Positions 22,953 through 35,735 of a DNA stretch of 64,000 bases are shown here, piece by piece. The translations under genes and the position numbers were made by a program. The notes under the pieces are model-generated. The model was not told the origin of the DNA and ran no database searches. It saw nothing but the letters and a program-made list of their open reading frames with translations. This stretch comes from Unio delphinus (taxonomy: Eukaryota > Mollusca > Bivalvia > Unionida > Unionidae): positions 6,566,501 to 6,630,500 of the forward strand of contig JAQISU010000132.1 in NCBI GenBank assembly GCA_029339505.1, in the 5' to 3' direction. Every line of letters begins with the position of its first letter. Position 1 is the stretch's first letter.

Positions 22953-23039
22953 CTAGAAATACCACAAGTGAGGAAATTGATCTCTGGGTTTTGTGTATTA
23001 CCAGAGATGGGTTTGTTAATGAAGTGTAATATTAGCGAT

Positions 23040-23530
23040 CGATTTGTGGATGTCATGTAAAACCAGAGAGTGAGGAAGTGAAGTTGTGGATGCAATGCAA
23101 TACCAGATAGTGAGGAAGTGAAATTGTGGATGCAATGCAGTACCATATAGTGAGGATGTGAAGTTGTGGATGCATTGCAGTACCATATAGTGGGGATGTG
23201 AAGTTGTGGATGCAATGCAATACCAGATAGTGAGGAAGTGAAATTGTGGATGCAATATAGTACCAGATAGTGAGGAAGTGAAATTGTGGATGCAATGCAG
23301 TACCATATAGTGGGGATGTGAAGTTGTGGATGCAATGCAGTACCATATAGTGGGGATGTGAAAATGTGGATGCAATGCAGTACCATATAGTGGGGATGTG
23401 AAGTTGTGGATGCAATGCAGTACCATATAGTGAGGAAGTGGAGTTGTGGATGCAATGCAATGCTAGAGTGAGTGAAGAAATATATTTGTGGATGTCATGT
23501 AATACCAGTGAGTGAAAAATTTGATTGTGG
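23040..23530. repeat. ~40-bp minisatellite, about 12 copies
   Basis: Unit GTGGGGATGTGAAGTTGTGG + ATGCAATGCAGTACCATATA, with variants GTGAGGAAGTG and ACCAGATA. All three minus-strand frames stay open for 136-193 codons because 40 is 1 mod 3 and the unit lacks stops; not a gene. Confidence 0.93.
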
Positions 23531-23682
23531 ATGTTATGCACCAGACTTGGAATCATTGCTATATTCCCAGATTTTACATGATGTCACTGAAATATAATTT
23601 TGCTGCTGACATAATGGGTAGTGTGTTTTTTTGTGATGATTAATTAGACATACTTTTAACATTTACCAGTGCCATACTAGAA

Positions 23683-23849
23683 CAGGGGTCTCTTAAACAC
23701 ACTGCCCATGGGCTGTATTCTGCTTGCCAAACAGTATCCTGTGGCCCGCAAAATGATTGGCATCACAAGGTGTCATGAGAGATAGCAAAGGTTGTGTTGC
23801 CCTTGGGCGATCGAAAATGCCCTCATGTGGTTTAATTTTGATTCCCCTG
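23683..23849. mobile_element. hAT-type MITE, 167 bp
   Basis: Ends CAGGGG...CCCCTG, flanked by 8-bp target duplications TACTAGAA (23675-23682) and TACTAGAG (23850-23857), which differ at one base. Length, termini and 8-bp duplication fit hAT. GC content is higher than in the flanks. The rest of this intron up to exon 10 shows no features. Confidence 0.75.
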
Positions 23850-24501
23850 TACTAGAGCATCATAAAATTTATCTTCATTTTGTGAAGTAACAATACATTG
23901 TATAGCAATACCATATTTTATTTGATATGTTAAGACTCTTCATTACGCAGGGAAGGCAGTTTTTAAATATATAAATACATGTACCAATAAATCCTGATTA
24001 CTGATGAAATTCATATGAAAATTTAAAATAATCTGAATTGCATTTATGGGTGATTTTTTTCACATTGACATTGTCTTAGCTTGGTCCCATGTCTGTTTTA
24101 TTGAAAAGACCATTATAAAAAGACATGGTATATCATTTACTCTAAGGGGAATTTATGAATGTTTTTGAATGATAAAGTATGCAGCACTAATATAAGGCTG
24201 CATTATTTTAAAATATGAGTTTTTATCTTCAGTTTTTTCTTCTTCATGGCATATATTTATGTATTATTGACCGTAACCATGCTGAGGAAGTTTGAGTTAT
24301 GTCCCTTTTAAAATGTCACACATTGAATCAGTTGACCTGGCCTGGCCTGGATGGGTATCGATCCTAAGACCCAATGATTATGACTTATGTTGCACTGTCT
24401 GAGTTCCCACAGTTCCCAAGATACCTTTTGTAAAAATAAACTTAATATTTTGTTCCATAAATAGGACTGAAGTTTTACTGGTGGTATACAACTATTTTCA
24501 G

Positions 24502-24651
24502 GTTCCTTTCTGGCCAGAATGAGTATGAGGTGGAGCTTGAGTTCTCATCATCCCTGACCGCATATCCTGATAGACGTAATATTGGGGAGGAATACCTGGA
24601 TGGAGAGAAGCCTGTGCTGGGGTCTCAGTCTGATGTGGGTGGCAGTAGAGA
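24502..24651 (+). CDS. Exon 10, end of the C2-like region and start of linker
   Basis: Acceptor CAACTATTTTCAG, donor AGAGA|GTGAGT. The split Arg is followed by 49 codons: FLSGQNEYEVELEFSSSLTA, then YPDRRNIGEEYLDGEKPVLG and SQSDVGGSR. EYEVELEFSSS is a final beta strand; after it the sequence becomes polar and Gly/Ser-rich. A long (GA)n run begins about 18 bp after the donor. Phase 2 out completes Glu with exon 11 across the longest intron seen, about 12.8 kb. Confidence 0.9.
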
Positions 24652-24664
24652 GTGAGTATATATG

Positions 24665-24767
<103 letters not shown>

Positions 24768-25114
24768 ATGATTAACTCTTTTTGGCCCTGATTCAGTATG
24801 CATGATCAGGTTTCTGCATTCAATGGCCATTCCTGCCTGTGCCTGTAGTCATGGATTGTTTACTGCATTCAGTGGCTGATCCCATCTCCAGTCATGGTGA
24901 ATGTGTGTTAAATACAATGTCTCTGATTGGTTACAAATGGTTTTTTTCTTCAAGGATCAGACCAATATTAAACCAATCAGAAATGATTTGCTTTCCTTTG
25001 TGCAGACTGGAATGGTTCAGAAGCCAAGGGTTATATATTGAGAGCAGTTTTAATGCACATGATCTGTTCATGAAAAATCATAAATGATGGCGGAAATAAG
25101 AATGATTCTTCAGT

Positions 25115-26200
25115 TTTGATCTTGAAAATATTGAGCAAGAAGAAGAAAGATATGTTCAGCAGTTGGATATTTTGTGAGATTTAGATTTGGATGTAAAAGT
25201 TTCTTAGATTGAGCCGTCAGGAGAAAAAGATGCTGATGACAATGATGATAGAATTCTTGCAGATCTAGCAGATTGGAGTGATCATCTTCAGCCTGCCCAA
25301 ATCAATGATTTTAGTGGACCAATTCCTAGACCTACAACGAACATGGATAAGGAAAAACGAGAAATTGATTTTCTCATTTGTTGTTTCCAGAGGATCTGTA
25401 CTTGGACATCATAATCGAATCCAATGCTTCTTTAGCTTTGATAAAAATGTACATATGGCTGTGGAACAGTTTGATCAAATCGAAAGGGTGTTCCATCTGA
25501 ATTACACAAAGTAAAGCTCAATGAGCAGTGCTAAAGGAGACAGAAAGGAAAAATGAGAGTTACAGTTTGGCGTGACAAGTATAATATCACTATAATGTGT
25601 ATCAACTGTGACGGTGAGGCCACATCAGTTAGCTGGAAGCAGAAAGATTGTTTCATCAAGGATACTCCATGTCAAGTTAAACTATACAACATGTATATGA
25701 ATGGAGTAGACCATGTACAACTGTACAACATGTACATGAATGGAGTAGACAATGTACAACTGTACAACATGTACATGAATGGAGTAGACCATGTATAACT
25801 GTACAACATGTACATGAATGGAGTAGACCATGTACAACTGTACAACATGTACCTGAATGGAGTAGACCATGTACAACTGTACAACATGTACATGAATAGA
25901 GTAGACCATGTACAACTGTACAACATGTACATGAATGGAGTTGACCATGTTGATCAAATGCGAACAACTGACAGCACTGGTAGAAAGTCCTTGAAATGGT
26001 GGAAGTATCTGTTTTGTTTCCTATCAACATTTCAATAGTAAATTCAAATTTGCTGATGAAAGAATTGTCACCAAAAACAACAATGAAAGAGCTAGAACCC
26101 AGTTGGAGTTTAGAATGAATCTTGCACATCAACTTTTTGGATGATTTGTCGGTGAAAGGAAAAGAGAAGTAGAAGTTCAACCCTCACTTCAGCAAGGTCA
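25115..26200 (+). pseudogene. piggyBac transposase pseudogene with internal deletion
   Basis: Frames with stops and shifts give an acidic N-terminal part (DLENIEQEEERYVQQLDIL, then ADWSDHLQP and FSGPIPRPTTNMDK), a short middle piece (VAVEQFDQIE-like at about 25457), then VTVWRDKYNITIMC, LYNMYMNGVDHVDQMRTT and STGRKSLKWWKYLF. GVDxxDQ and the R-S-KWW block are hallmark C-terminal features of the piggyBac family (DDE_Tnp_1_7). Most of the catalytic core is missing, so it cannot transpose. Flanking TTAA sites were not identified. A tandem repeat sits inside the GVDH motif. Confidence 0.85.
25679..25952. repeat. 39-bp minisatellite made from the piggyBac YN-M-GVD motif, 7 copies
   Basis: Unit CTGTACAACATGTACATGAA + TGGAGTAGACCATGTACAA codes for LYNMYMNGVDHVQ in the transposase frame. 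The last copy runs into the normal continuation DHVDQMRTT. One copy carries a stop (GTATAA at about 25795). 39 is a multiple of 3, so the frame is kept. Confidence 0.95.
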
Positions 26201-27340
26201 ATAAAGAAAAAACCCCGCAAAATGTGCTCGCTGAAGAAAGTTCAATCTAAGCCAACATCTTTACACAACGCATGTTTTTAAATAAAATTGATTACAACCG
26301 ATATAATTGTCAAGTTCATGATGGGCTACAAATAGATTCTGTGTATTAACACATACACACAGAACAATCCACTTTGAATACAACAGGATACCAGACAAAG
26401 TTAAAAAAATCATGTGACAGTACATGTATCACTTCCTTTATAACAAGGTTTTTCATTTACAAACGTTTCATCTGCAAAATTAAATTGCAGTATTGTACAA
26501 TTAGCATAATAGGAATAAATCATTACAAAACTTTAACATGTCATCACAGAAATGAACAAAAATACTTAGAAGAGAAAGTAAAAGTTATTATTTTGTACGA
26601 TACTGGGGAGAGGTCACTTAATGAAGATTTTAACAAATAAACAAATAAACAAGATTGTAAAAGATATCTAGATTATTCTGTAGCAGTGGGAGATTGGAGT
26701 AGATGGAAAGAGAGTTATTTTAAATATGAAAAAACATATGTACTAATATTTCAAAAACATTTTTTAATGGTTTTGTAATGTGCACACCAATAACATCCCA
26801 CTCAAATTTCACACATAAGAACTATTCATTTGTTACTTTGAAATAATTCTGTTTTTAAGGCAAGAACAGTTTATTTATTAATTAATGCTACTTTTAAATG
26901 AAGAATATGAATTGCTATAAGTTATATGTAGCTTTCTAATTATATACACATATAGATACACACCTTACAAATAAAGATCCCTTTCTGGAAAGGACTCATG
27001 TCTTATAAGGCCACTTTCCCGGTCCAGAAGGGGTGGCTGTATAAGAGCGGATCACTCTATATCTTGTACATACTGTTATCACGTATTTTGTATCAAATCA
27101 TTGTGTGGTGAAAATGCTATAAATAAAAACTTTTAAATGCATGTATGTTGGTGGGTGTGGTCGGCAATACAAAAAATGGCTGTCAAACATACAGTGTATT
27201 TCATTTAATGGTAGTTGTGCGTTCATTATTTGGCAAATAATAGTTTGAAAAAAAATATTGTTTTAACATTCAGCCCTATATTGTCATTCATTTTAAAAAT
27301 CAACTGAATTCTTGGTAAAGGGATTTATAAAAGTACCATG
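26201..27340. other. Intron 10, mostly unique; possible old DNA-transposon end at about 27000-27065
   Basis: No gene seen. Around 27000-27065 the phrases GACTCATGTCTTATAAGGCC and GGGGTGGCTGTATAAGAGCG resemble the subterminal repeats of the pogo-type elements elsewhere in the window, but no partner end was found. Confidence 0.4.
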
Positions 27341-27470
27341 TTATATCTAGAACTGTGTTATATCCAGAATTGTGTTATATCCAGAATTGTGTTATATCCA
27401 GAACTGTGTTATATCCAGAATTGTGTTATATCCAGAACTGTATTATATCCAGAACTGTGTTATATCAATG
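27341..27470. repeat. 17-bp repeat, 8 copies
   Basis: TTATATCCAGAATTGTG in tandem, with AACTGTG variants. Confidence 0.92.
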
Positions 27471-27559
27471 GATGTTAAAATGAGGAAAAGCTACAATTAC
27501 ATTGATCTGTAACATATTTAAATGGGATATTGAAAGATACTGAACGCATGCAATACCTG

Positions 27560-28060
27560 AAAGGATAATGTTACCCAAGAAATATGAAAGGGGTAGTTTT
27601 ACCAATGGAATATGAAAGAGGTAAAGTTACAGGCAAAATGTGAAATTGATAATGTACCATTGAAATGTGAAAGGGGTAATTTTACCAGTATGTGAAAATG
27701 TTAAAGTTACCTTTTCTTGAAATTGGTAATGCACCATTGAAATGTGAAAGGGGTAATTTTACCAGTATGTGAAAATGTTAAAGTTACCAGTTCGTGAAAT
27801 TGGTAATGTTACGTGTGAAATTTGTAATGCACCAGTGAATTTAGGAAAGGGGTAACTTTACTAGTATGTGAAAAGGTTAATGTTACCAGTATGGGAAAGG
27901 GGTAATTTTACCAATGAAATGTGACAAGGGTAATGTAACCAGTACAATGTGGAAATGGAAATTTTACCATTGAAACATGAGAGGCTAATGTTGCCAGTGA
28001 AATGTGAAAAGGGCAATGTCAAAATATAAAGGGGTAATTTTTCCATTGAAATGAAAATGG
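27560..28060. repeat. Degenerate ~25-28-bp array
   Basis: Units around GAAATGTGAAAGGGGTAATT + TTACCAGT, about 18 copies with length changes. A partial higher-order repeat (about 120 bp) is visible at 27640-27800. Confidence 0.8.
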
Positions 28061-28785
28061 AATGCAGAATGATATAATTTTATATTTTGCAGTATTTAAA
28101 TTGTTCTTACACACAAAAAGTCAGTGTATAAGAAAGAAAACTAACTTGGTGATTCTACATTGTAGTTTAATTCACTTGAGGCATATAAATACATCTGTAT
28201 CGTAAGTATAACTGTTGGTAGATGTAAGAACATTCATCCAGGTACTTTCTTTCTCATCCTTTATACAATCTACTCATGTCATGCTATATTACCTGTATTT
28301 CTTTGCCTATCTTGGCTTAAAAATAAATGATTGTGTGTATTTTACATTTTCTAAATTTATTATTATTTGATCCAATACACTTTGTTATTTGATATAATGA
28401 ATGGTGCTAATGTGTATCTAATTAATTTCTTAAATGTTTTCTTATATGGTATATAATACATGCTCAATGAAATTTAAAATACAATGAAAGTAATTTACCA
28501 TATATCTATTTTAGTTGGGTCTTTAATCAATTTATGTATTTTCTTGGTATTTTTGTTTATCTTGTAATGGATTATAAATTGCCGCTTGACCATTTAGGTA
28601 ATCAGATGTGTCATGTGACAGAAATTGACAGCTGACCAATTGAGTTCATTATAAAAGGCTCATCTGATAGTTCAAAATGAATTCTACTCACATTTTTTTT
28701 TACCTGTGGAAAATTTAAAAATGAAATTATTCAAAGCAGTATTATTTAATAAACAACTTTATTAATATGATTCCAACTGTAAAAA
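28061..28785. other. Intron 10, no feature seen
   Basis: Unique AT-rich sequence. Confidence 0.5.
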
Positions 28786-29425
28786 GTTATATTTGGATAT
28801 CATAATTTAATTCTGAGTTTAAAATCCACTTTGGATGTCATAATTCAACAATAAATTTAAAAATTACATTTGAATGGCATAATCCAACAATAAACTAAAA
28901 AATTACATTTTAATGGCATAATTCAACTAAAACGTTTCAAATGTCACATTTAAAAATCAATTCAGCTGTGATTTTTACATTATATTAGGATATCGAATGG
29001 TAATTTAACTGTAAATTTAAAAATTTCAAATTGATAACACAATTCAATTTTTAGATTTTAAAATTCCATTTTTTTTAAATTAAAAAATCAGATTCTGGTA
29101 TTAATTCAGTTACAAGTTTTGAAAAATCACATTAGGGCATAACATTCAACTGTAATATTAAAAATCATGTTTGTTATTATTCAACTGTAAGTTTTAAAAA
29201 TCACATTTGGATCTCACATATGAAATACAAGTTTTAAAAATTACTTTTGGATATCACAAATGAACTATATGTTTTGAATATATATTTTGAATATCATAAT
29301 TTAGTGAATTAAACTTTGAAAATGACATTAAGTTATCATAAAAAACTAAGTTATGCAAAATAATATTTTGAAATTTAATTCAAACAACTGTATGTTAAGC
29401 AAAGTTACATTTGTATATCATATTT
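28786..29425. repeat. Old ~46-bp AT-rich array
   Basis: Recurrent blocks of the type TTCAACTGTAAATTTAAAAA + TTACATTTGGATATCATAA, heavily diverged, about 13 copies. The period is approximate. Confidence 0.65.
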
Positions 29426-29930
29426 CAGCAATTTGGTGAATATCCAAAAAAGAGCAAATTTATATCAATTTAGATTTTTAAAAAATTAAATTACACTGAA
29501 GACAATATACTCCAAACTCGTCCCAAAAAGAATTGGAAGATATAATTGATTAAGCTCAAATGTAAGTCCAGGATAATTGGTATACCAAATTGTACCAAGC
29601 TATTGGCTAATTTCAATGTAAAGATCAACAATTTGCTGTTTTCTGTAGTAGTTGGATTGCAAGAATCAACATAATTGAATGAATACTGCTCATCCTCCCC
29701 AATGAGCAAGAAAATGAATATTGCACACAGTCGATTTACAGTGTTTGTAACGAAGAGTAGCAGATGAGCAGTTTTAGGTATCCATTGTTAATGTCTCTCA
29801 TTACCTTACAGATCTGATGTATATGTCAGAGAGTTGGACTCAAACACATGATCACTGCCAATCATGATGATAAATAAATTATTATATCTACTAATCATTT
29901 TCACAACAAATTATGTTGGAGGTGTTGAAC
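29426..29930. other. Intron 10, no feature seen
   Basis: Unique AT-rich sequence; the 72-codon minus-strand frame has no recognisable domain. Confidence 0.5.
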
Positions 29931-31305
29931 AGTTAGGTGTTATTTACACCAACTTACATTAGGATATGTTGAATAGTTTTGTTTAGAAATTTTTTACACC
30001 AACTTACATTAGGATATGTTGAATAGTTTTGTTTAGATATTTTTTACACCATCTTACATTAGGATATGTTGAATAGTTTTTTTTAGATTTTTTTTACACC
30101 AACTTACATTAGGATATGTTGAATAGTTTTTTAGATATTTTTTACACCAACTTACATTAGGATATGTTGAATAGTTTTTTAGATATTTTTTACACCAACT
30201 TACATTAGGATATGTTGAATAGTGCTTTTAGGTATTATTTACACCAAATTACCAAAGGATATTTTAAATAGTGTTTTTAGGTATTATTAACACCAAATTA
30301 CTTTAGGATATGTTGAATAGTGCTTTTAGGTATTATTTACACCAAATTACCGAAGGATATTTTAAATAGTGTTTTTAGGTATTATTAACACCAAATTACT
30401 TTAGGATATGTTCAATAGTGTTTTTAGGTATTATTTACACCAAATTACATTAGGATATTTTTAATAGTGTTTTTAGGTATTATTTACACCAAATTACATT
30501 AGGATATTTTTAATAGTGTTTTTAGGTATTATTTACACCAAATTACATTAGGATATGTTTAATAGTGTTTATTAACACCATATTACATTATTTTTAACTG
30601 TTAATTAGGTATTATTTAGACCAAATTTCATTAAGGTATTTTTAAGTATTAATTAGGTAATATTTACACCAAATTACATTAGGATATTTTTAATAGTGTT
30701 TTTAGGTATTATTTTCACCAAATTACATTAGGATATTTTTAATAGTGTTTTTAGGTATTATTTACACCAAATTACATTAGGATATTTTTAATAGTGTTTT
30801 TAGGTATTATTTACACCAAATTACTGAAGGATATGTTGAATAGTGTTTATTAACACCATATTACATTATTTTTAATTGTTAATTAGGTATTATTTAGACC
30901 AAATTTCATTAAGGTATTTTTAAGTATTAATTAGGTAATATTTACACCAAATTACATTAGGATATTTTTAATAGTGTTTTTAGGTATTATTTTCACCAAA
31001 TTACATTAGGATATTTTTAATAGTGTTTTTAGGTATTATTTACACCAAATTACATTAGGATATGTTTAATAGTGTTTTTAGGTATTATTAACACCAAATT
31101 ACCGAAGGATATGTTGAATAGTGTTTATTAACACCATATTACATTATTTTTAATTGTTAATTAGGTATTATTTAGACCAAATTTCATTAAGGTATTTTTA
31201 AGTATTAATTAGGTAATATTTACACCAAATTACATTAGGATATTTTTCAATTGTTAATTAAGTACTATTTATACCAAATTATGTTAGATATGTTGAATAG
31301 TTAAT
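29931..31305. repeat. ~47-bp array with higher-order structure, about 29 copies
   Basis: Unit of the type TTTTAGGTATTATTTACACC + AAATTACATTAGGATATTTT + TAATAGTG. A longer block containing TTAACACCATATTACATTAT recurs at about 30570, 30850 and 31125 (spacing about 275 bp), showing block duplication inside the array. The left part has a different sub-type (CAACTTACATTAGGATATGT). Confidence 0.92.
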
Positions 31306-32515
31306 TAGTAGGATCAAGAAGGCTGAGAGATCTTTATGGCAGTTTTGAAGACACCAAATTAATTTATACTTTCTAAAACTATTATTATATTTGGCATGTA
31401 TTTAAAACAATGTGTTCCTTCACCATACCCAGAGATTTGAGTCTTTGTACTCAAACATTTTTGTCCTTTATATATTCACGTCAAATTAAAATATTATTTT
31501 GATTTAATAAAAATTACACCAGTCTATCAATGAATCTGAATAATTACTATTCGGTGTTGAAAGATATCGCTTCACTAAGTAGGTCAGTCAGCTTTTGTTG
31601 CATTGGAATTTTAAACCCTGTGAAGATTTTTGAATATTTTTCTCTGACTTCTGGGAATGTTTCTTGTATTCAGCAGAAAGCAGCCTTAAACCACAAAACA
31701 AGAATGAAAATAAATGCTTAATGAGTTTGGCCTGTTAGTTTTTGTATAGGATGACAATGCAGATAGTTGTGAATAGACTGGTTCCAAAGTAGCTTGCATT
31801 AAAAATCGCCATCATTTCAATCAAATGCAGCCATCCAATGTTGATGTATTTCTTGTTCAAGTTTGAGCCTAAAATAAGCATAACAGTTTTTATGTATTTG
31901 AACTTGTAAGTAATGTACTGTTTTTCATCAAAATGTTGAAAAATGAAAGAAAAATTTAAGAAACTTTAATTTGTGTAGTGATGCAATTAAAACTGTATTT
32001 AAAAGAAAGTGACATAATTTCTTGGTTTTAATTAACATTTTTCTGGTGTCATCCAAACTTGTGTGTTCCTGATCTTGTTGATTTGCTTCAGCTTGACTAT
32101 TTAACAAATCCTTTATAACAGTGTTAACAAGGTAAATATGAAGAAAATCTTTTAATAACACTTTACTATGACTACTACTACTACTGCTACTACTACTACT
32201 AATTATAACAGTAGTAATAATAATAACAATAAGAACAACGATGTAAGGTTGAACTAGAATGTCATGAAGATGAACATGGCTATAGAATGTTTTAGATATA
32301 CCAAAGTACCAATAAGAATTTATTTTATGCATTAACATGATTTTTCAAAGTTAATTCTGCATTAGAATAATGTTTTTAGTTTGGTAACTGAAGTTTGCCA
32401 GGTCTCATAACTGGTTGTTTGTTATAATTTAATTCTACTATAAATGCTTTCCGTAAACTTAATTTTCTTTTAATATTTGACATAAGATTGAACAAAATCT
32501 GAGAAATTTAGAACA
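31306..32515. other. Intron 10, no gene; short (TAC/TAG)n stretch
   Basis: Unique sequence with a trinucleotide run ACTACTACT... at about 32170-32202. The 136-codon minus-strand open frame over it is not supported as a gene. Confidence 0.5.
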
Positions 32516-33095
32516 GTAACATATGAAATGCACACACTTATGACATATGAAATGTACATATATGTGACATATTATGAAATGTACACATTTATGACAGTAT
32601 ATAAAATGTACACACTATGACATATGAAATGTACATACATGTGACATATTATGAAATGTACACATTTATGACAGTATATAAAATGTACACACTATGACAT
32701 ATGAAATGTACATACATGTGACATATTATGAAATGTACACATTTATGACAGTATATAAAATGTACACACTATGACATATGAAATGTACATACATGTGACA
32801 TATTATGAAATGTACACATTTATGACAGTATATAAAATGTACACACTTATGACATATGAAATGTACATGTGTGACATACCGGTAATATGAAATGTACAAA
32901 GCTTATGATAATATATAATGTACACACATATGAATTAATATGAAATGTACACAGTATGACATTATATGAAATGTACACATGACATATGAAATATAAAAAC
33001 ACAGACATGTACATATGTATGAAATACTATGAAATCTAAACACTTATGACATAATATGAAATGTACACTCTATGACATAATATGAAATGTGTGCA
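32516..33095. repeat. ~20-bp repeat with a ~77-bp higher-order unit
   Basis: Basic element ATGACATATGAAATGTACAC. Between about 32540 and 32850 four versions alternate in the same order, giving a ~77-bp higher-order period repeated about 4 times. The edges are irregular. Confidence 0.9.
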
Positions 33096-33543
33096 CACTA
33101 AGAAAAATAGTATTAGAGGTATTTTTATATGAGAAATTGTCCATGATCTTTTAGCACTGGTATTTGCTGATGTTTAGGCTAATTGCACTAATACAGTGAT
33201 GGCATTGTGACAACAGTTACACTTAGTATAACGCTTTCCAAATACAACTGGAATGGTAGGTAGCTTGGATGAAAAACAAATAATATTCTTTTGCAATGGA
33301 GGACATTTAAAAGGGGCACAAACTAGTAGAGTTTCATTTTTAACATATATCAGTCATCTGTTCACACTCAAATTATCCAGCATAAAGGCTAAAGAAACAG
33401 CTCAAAACACTGGTATTATCAAATCTGTTAAGGCAGATGTTTATTGGAGTACTTACATTGTGTAGAAGCCTTTAAAATATTTTATACCTATGTAAAACCT
33501 ATATTAATGTTCCAAAACTTGAGCAACATGTGTATTGAAAATG
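33096..33543. other. Intron 10, no feature seen
   Basis: Unique sequence up to the next transposon. Confidence 0.5.
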
Positions 33544-33545
33544 TA

Positions 33546-34330
33546 CAGTAGAACCCATTTTGAAAGTCCACCCTTCTGCCAAAAAGGTCCTTCAAGAAAT
33601 TTGGTCTCTAATAACAGGCCATAACAATATATAATCAGTAAATCTGTGCATGGAAATTCTGGTCTCTCAAAACAAGTGGTCTCTCAAAACAAGTGATCTC
33701 TCAAAACAAGTGATCTCTCAAAACAAGTGGTCTCTGAATACTGATAGGAGTAGATAGCCAGCAGAATGCTACAAAATGCTTAAATCATTAGATAATAAAG
33801 GACATGGGCATCATAAGGTGAGACATTTATTATTTAGCTATGGGTTGGGCTTTGCATGGATATCACATGATGTTAGAAATGTTATTGTATTTGTAACAGC
33901 ATTCTCTAACAAAGTGAAGGATTGTACTAATTGAAACTGGCATAATAAAATCATACAATTATCAAAATGCAAGTATTATCAAAATTATAAAATATAATGT
34001 TGTAAAGTATGTCTCCATAGAAATACCCATGATGCTCTTTTACTTTCCAATGTTCTAGTCATAAACTTTTTTGTTTGTTTTCTCAGCAATTTGGCATTAG
34101 TAGAAGATGAATCTCTTTTGTAAAGATTATCAGGATTTAAGAGAAAATTATTTAGATAATCTTGGTAGAGTGAAACTTCTATGTGAGACCACCAGTCTTG
34201 AGAGACCATATTCTCAATGCACAAATTTAATGATTAAATATAGCATTGTGACTTGTTATGAGAGACCATCTGTCTAGAGAGACCATTATTTTAATGCAGA
34301 AAGGGTGGTCGTTTAAGACAGGTTCTATTG
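33546..34330. mobile_element. pogo-like MITE, 785 bp
   Basis: Left end CAGTAGAACCCATTTTGAAA, right end (reverse strand) CAATAGAACCTGTCTTAAAC; both continue into CCACCCTT..CTGC. TA flanks both ends (33544-33545 and 34331-34332). It has subterminal repeats of GGTCTCTCAAAACAAGT, four in tandem at about 33660-33735, with related reverse copies near the right end. No transposase frame. Confidence 0.8.
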
Positions 34331-34437
34331 TATCATAATCAGTCTGTAGGTATATTTGTATGGTTTTATGTCAAATCTAAATCTTGTTCTTATTTGCCGA
34401 GTTGCTATGAATATATACCTTTTTCTGCATTGACAAG

Positions 34438-35735
34438 AAAATATAATGTAAATGTAAATTTAATGTAAATGTAATGTAATGTAAATATAATGTAAATGTA
34501 AATGTAATGTAATGTAAATATAATGTAAATGTAAATATAATGTAAATGTAATTGTAAATGTAAATATAATGTAAATGTAATTGTAATGTAAATATAATGT
34601 AATGTAAATATAATGTAAATGTAATTGTAATGTAAATATAATGTAAATATAATGTAAATGTAAATGTAATGTAAATGTTAATGTAATATAATGTAAATAT
34701 AATGTAAATGTAATTGTAATGTAAATATAATGTAAATATAATGTAAATGTAAATGTAATGTAAATGTTAATGTAATATAATGTAAATATAATGTAATGTA
34801 ATTGTAATGTAAATATAATGTAAATATAATGTAAATGTAATTGTAATGTAAATATAATGTAAATATAATGTAAATGTAAATGTAATGTAAATGTTAATGT
34901 AATATAATGTAAATATAATGTAAATGTAATTGTAATGTAAATATAATGTAAATATAATGTAAATGTAAATGTAATGTAAATGTTAATGTAATATAATGTA
35001 AATGTAAATATAATGTAAATGTAATTGTAATGTAAATATAATGTAAATGTAATGTAATGTAAATATAATGTAAATGTAAATATAATGTAAATGTAATTGT
35101 AATGTAAATATAATGTAAATATAATGTAAATGTAAATGTAATGTTAATGTTAATGTAATATAATGTAAATATAATGTAAATGTAAATATAATGTAAATGT
35201 AATTGTAATGTAAATATAATGTAAATGTAATGTAAATGTAAATGTAATGTAAATGTAAATGTAATGTAATGTAAATATAATGTAAATGTAATTGTAATGT
35301 AAATATAAATATAATGTAAATGTAATTGTAATGTAAATATAATGTAAATGTAATTGTAATGTAAATATAATGTAAATGTAATGTAAATGTAAATATAATG
35401 TAAATGTAAATGTAATGTAATGTAAATATAATGTAAATGTAATGTAATGTAAATATAATGTAAATGTAATTGTAATGTAAATATAATGTAAATGTAATGT
35501 AAATGTAAATATAATGTAAATATAAATATAATGTAAATGTAATTGTAATGTAAATATAAATATAATGTAAATGTAAATGTAATGTAAATATAATATAATG
35601 TAAATGTAATTGTAATGTAAATATAATGTAAATGTAATTGTAATGTAAATATAATGTAAATGTAATGTAAATGTAAATATAATGTAAATGTAAATATAAT
35701 TGTAATGTAAATGTAAATGTAATGTAAATGCAGTA
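34438..35735. repeat. AT-only short-unit mosaic array (TAATGTAAA family), 1.3 kb
   Basis: Built from ATGTAA, ATATAATGTAA and ATTGTAATGTAA in varying order; almost no C on the plus strand. Longer blocks recur (for example around 34640-34750, 34870-35000). The minus strand stays open for 284 codons (HLHYIYI...) because the elements contain no reverse-strand stop. Confidence 0.95.

Noticed and set aside
22874..23556. Three overlapping minus-strand frames of 136-193 codons
   Set aside because: Same 40-bp repeat read in three frames.
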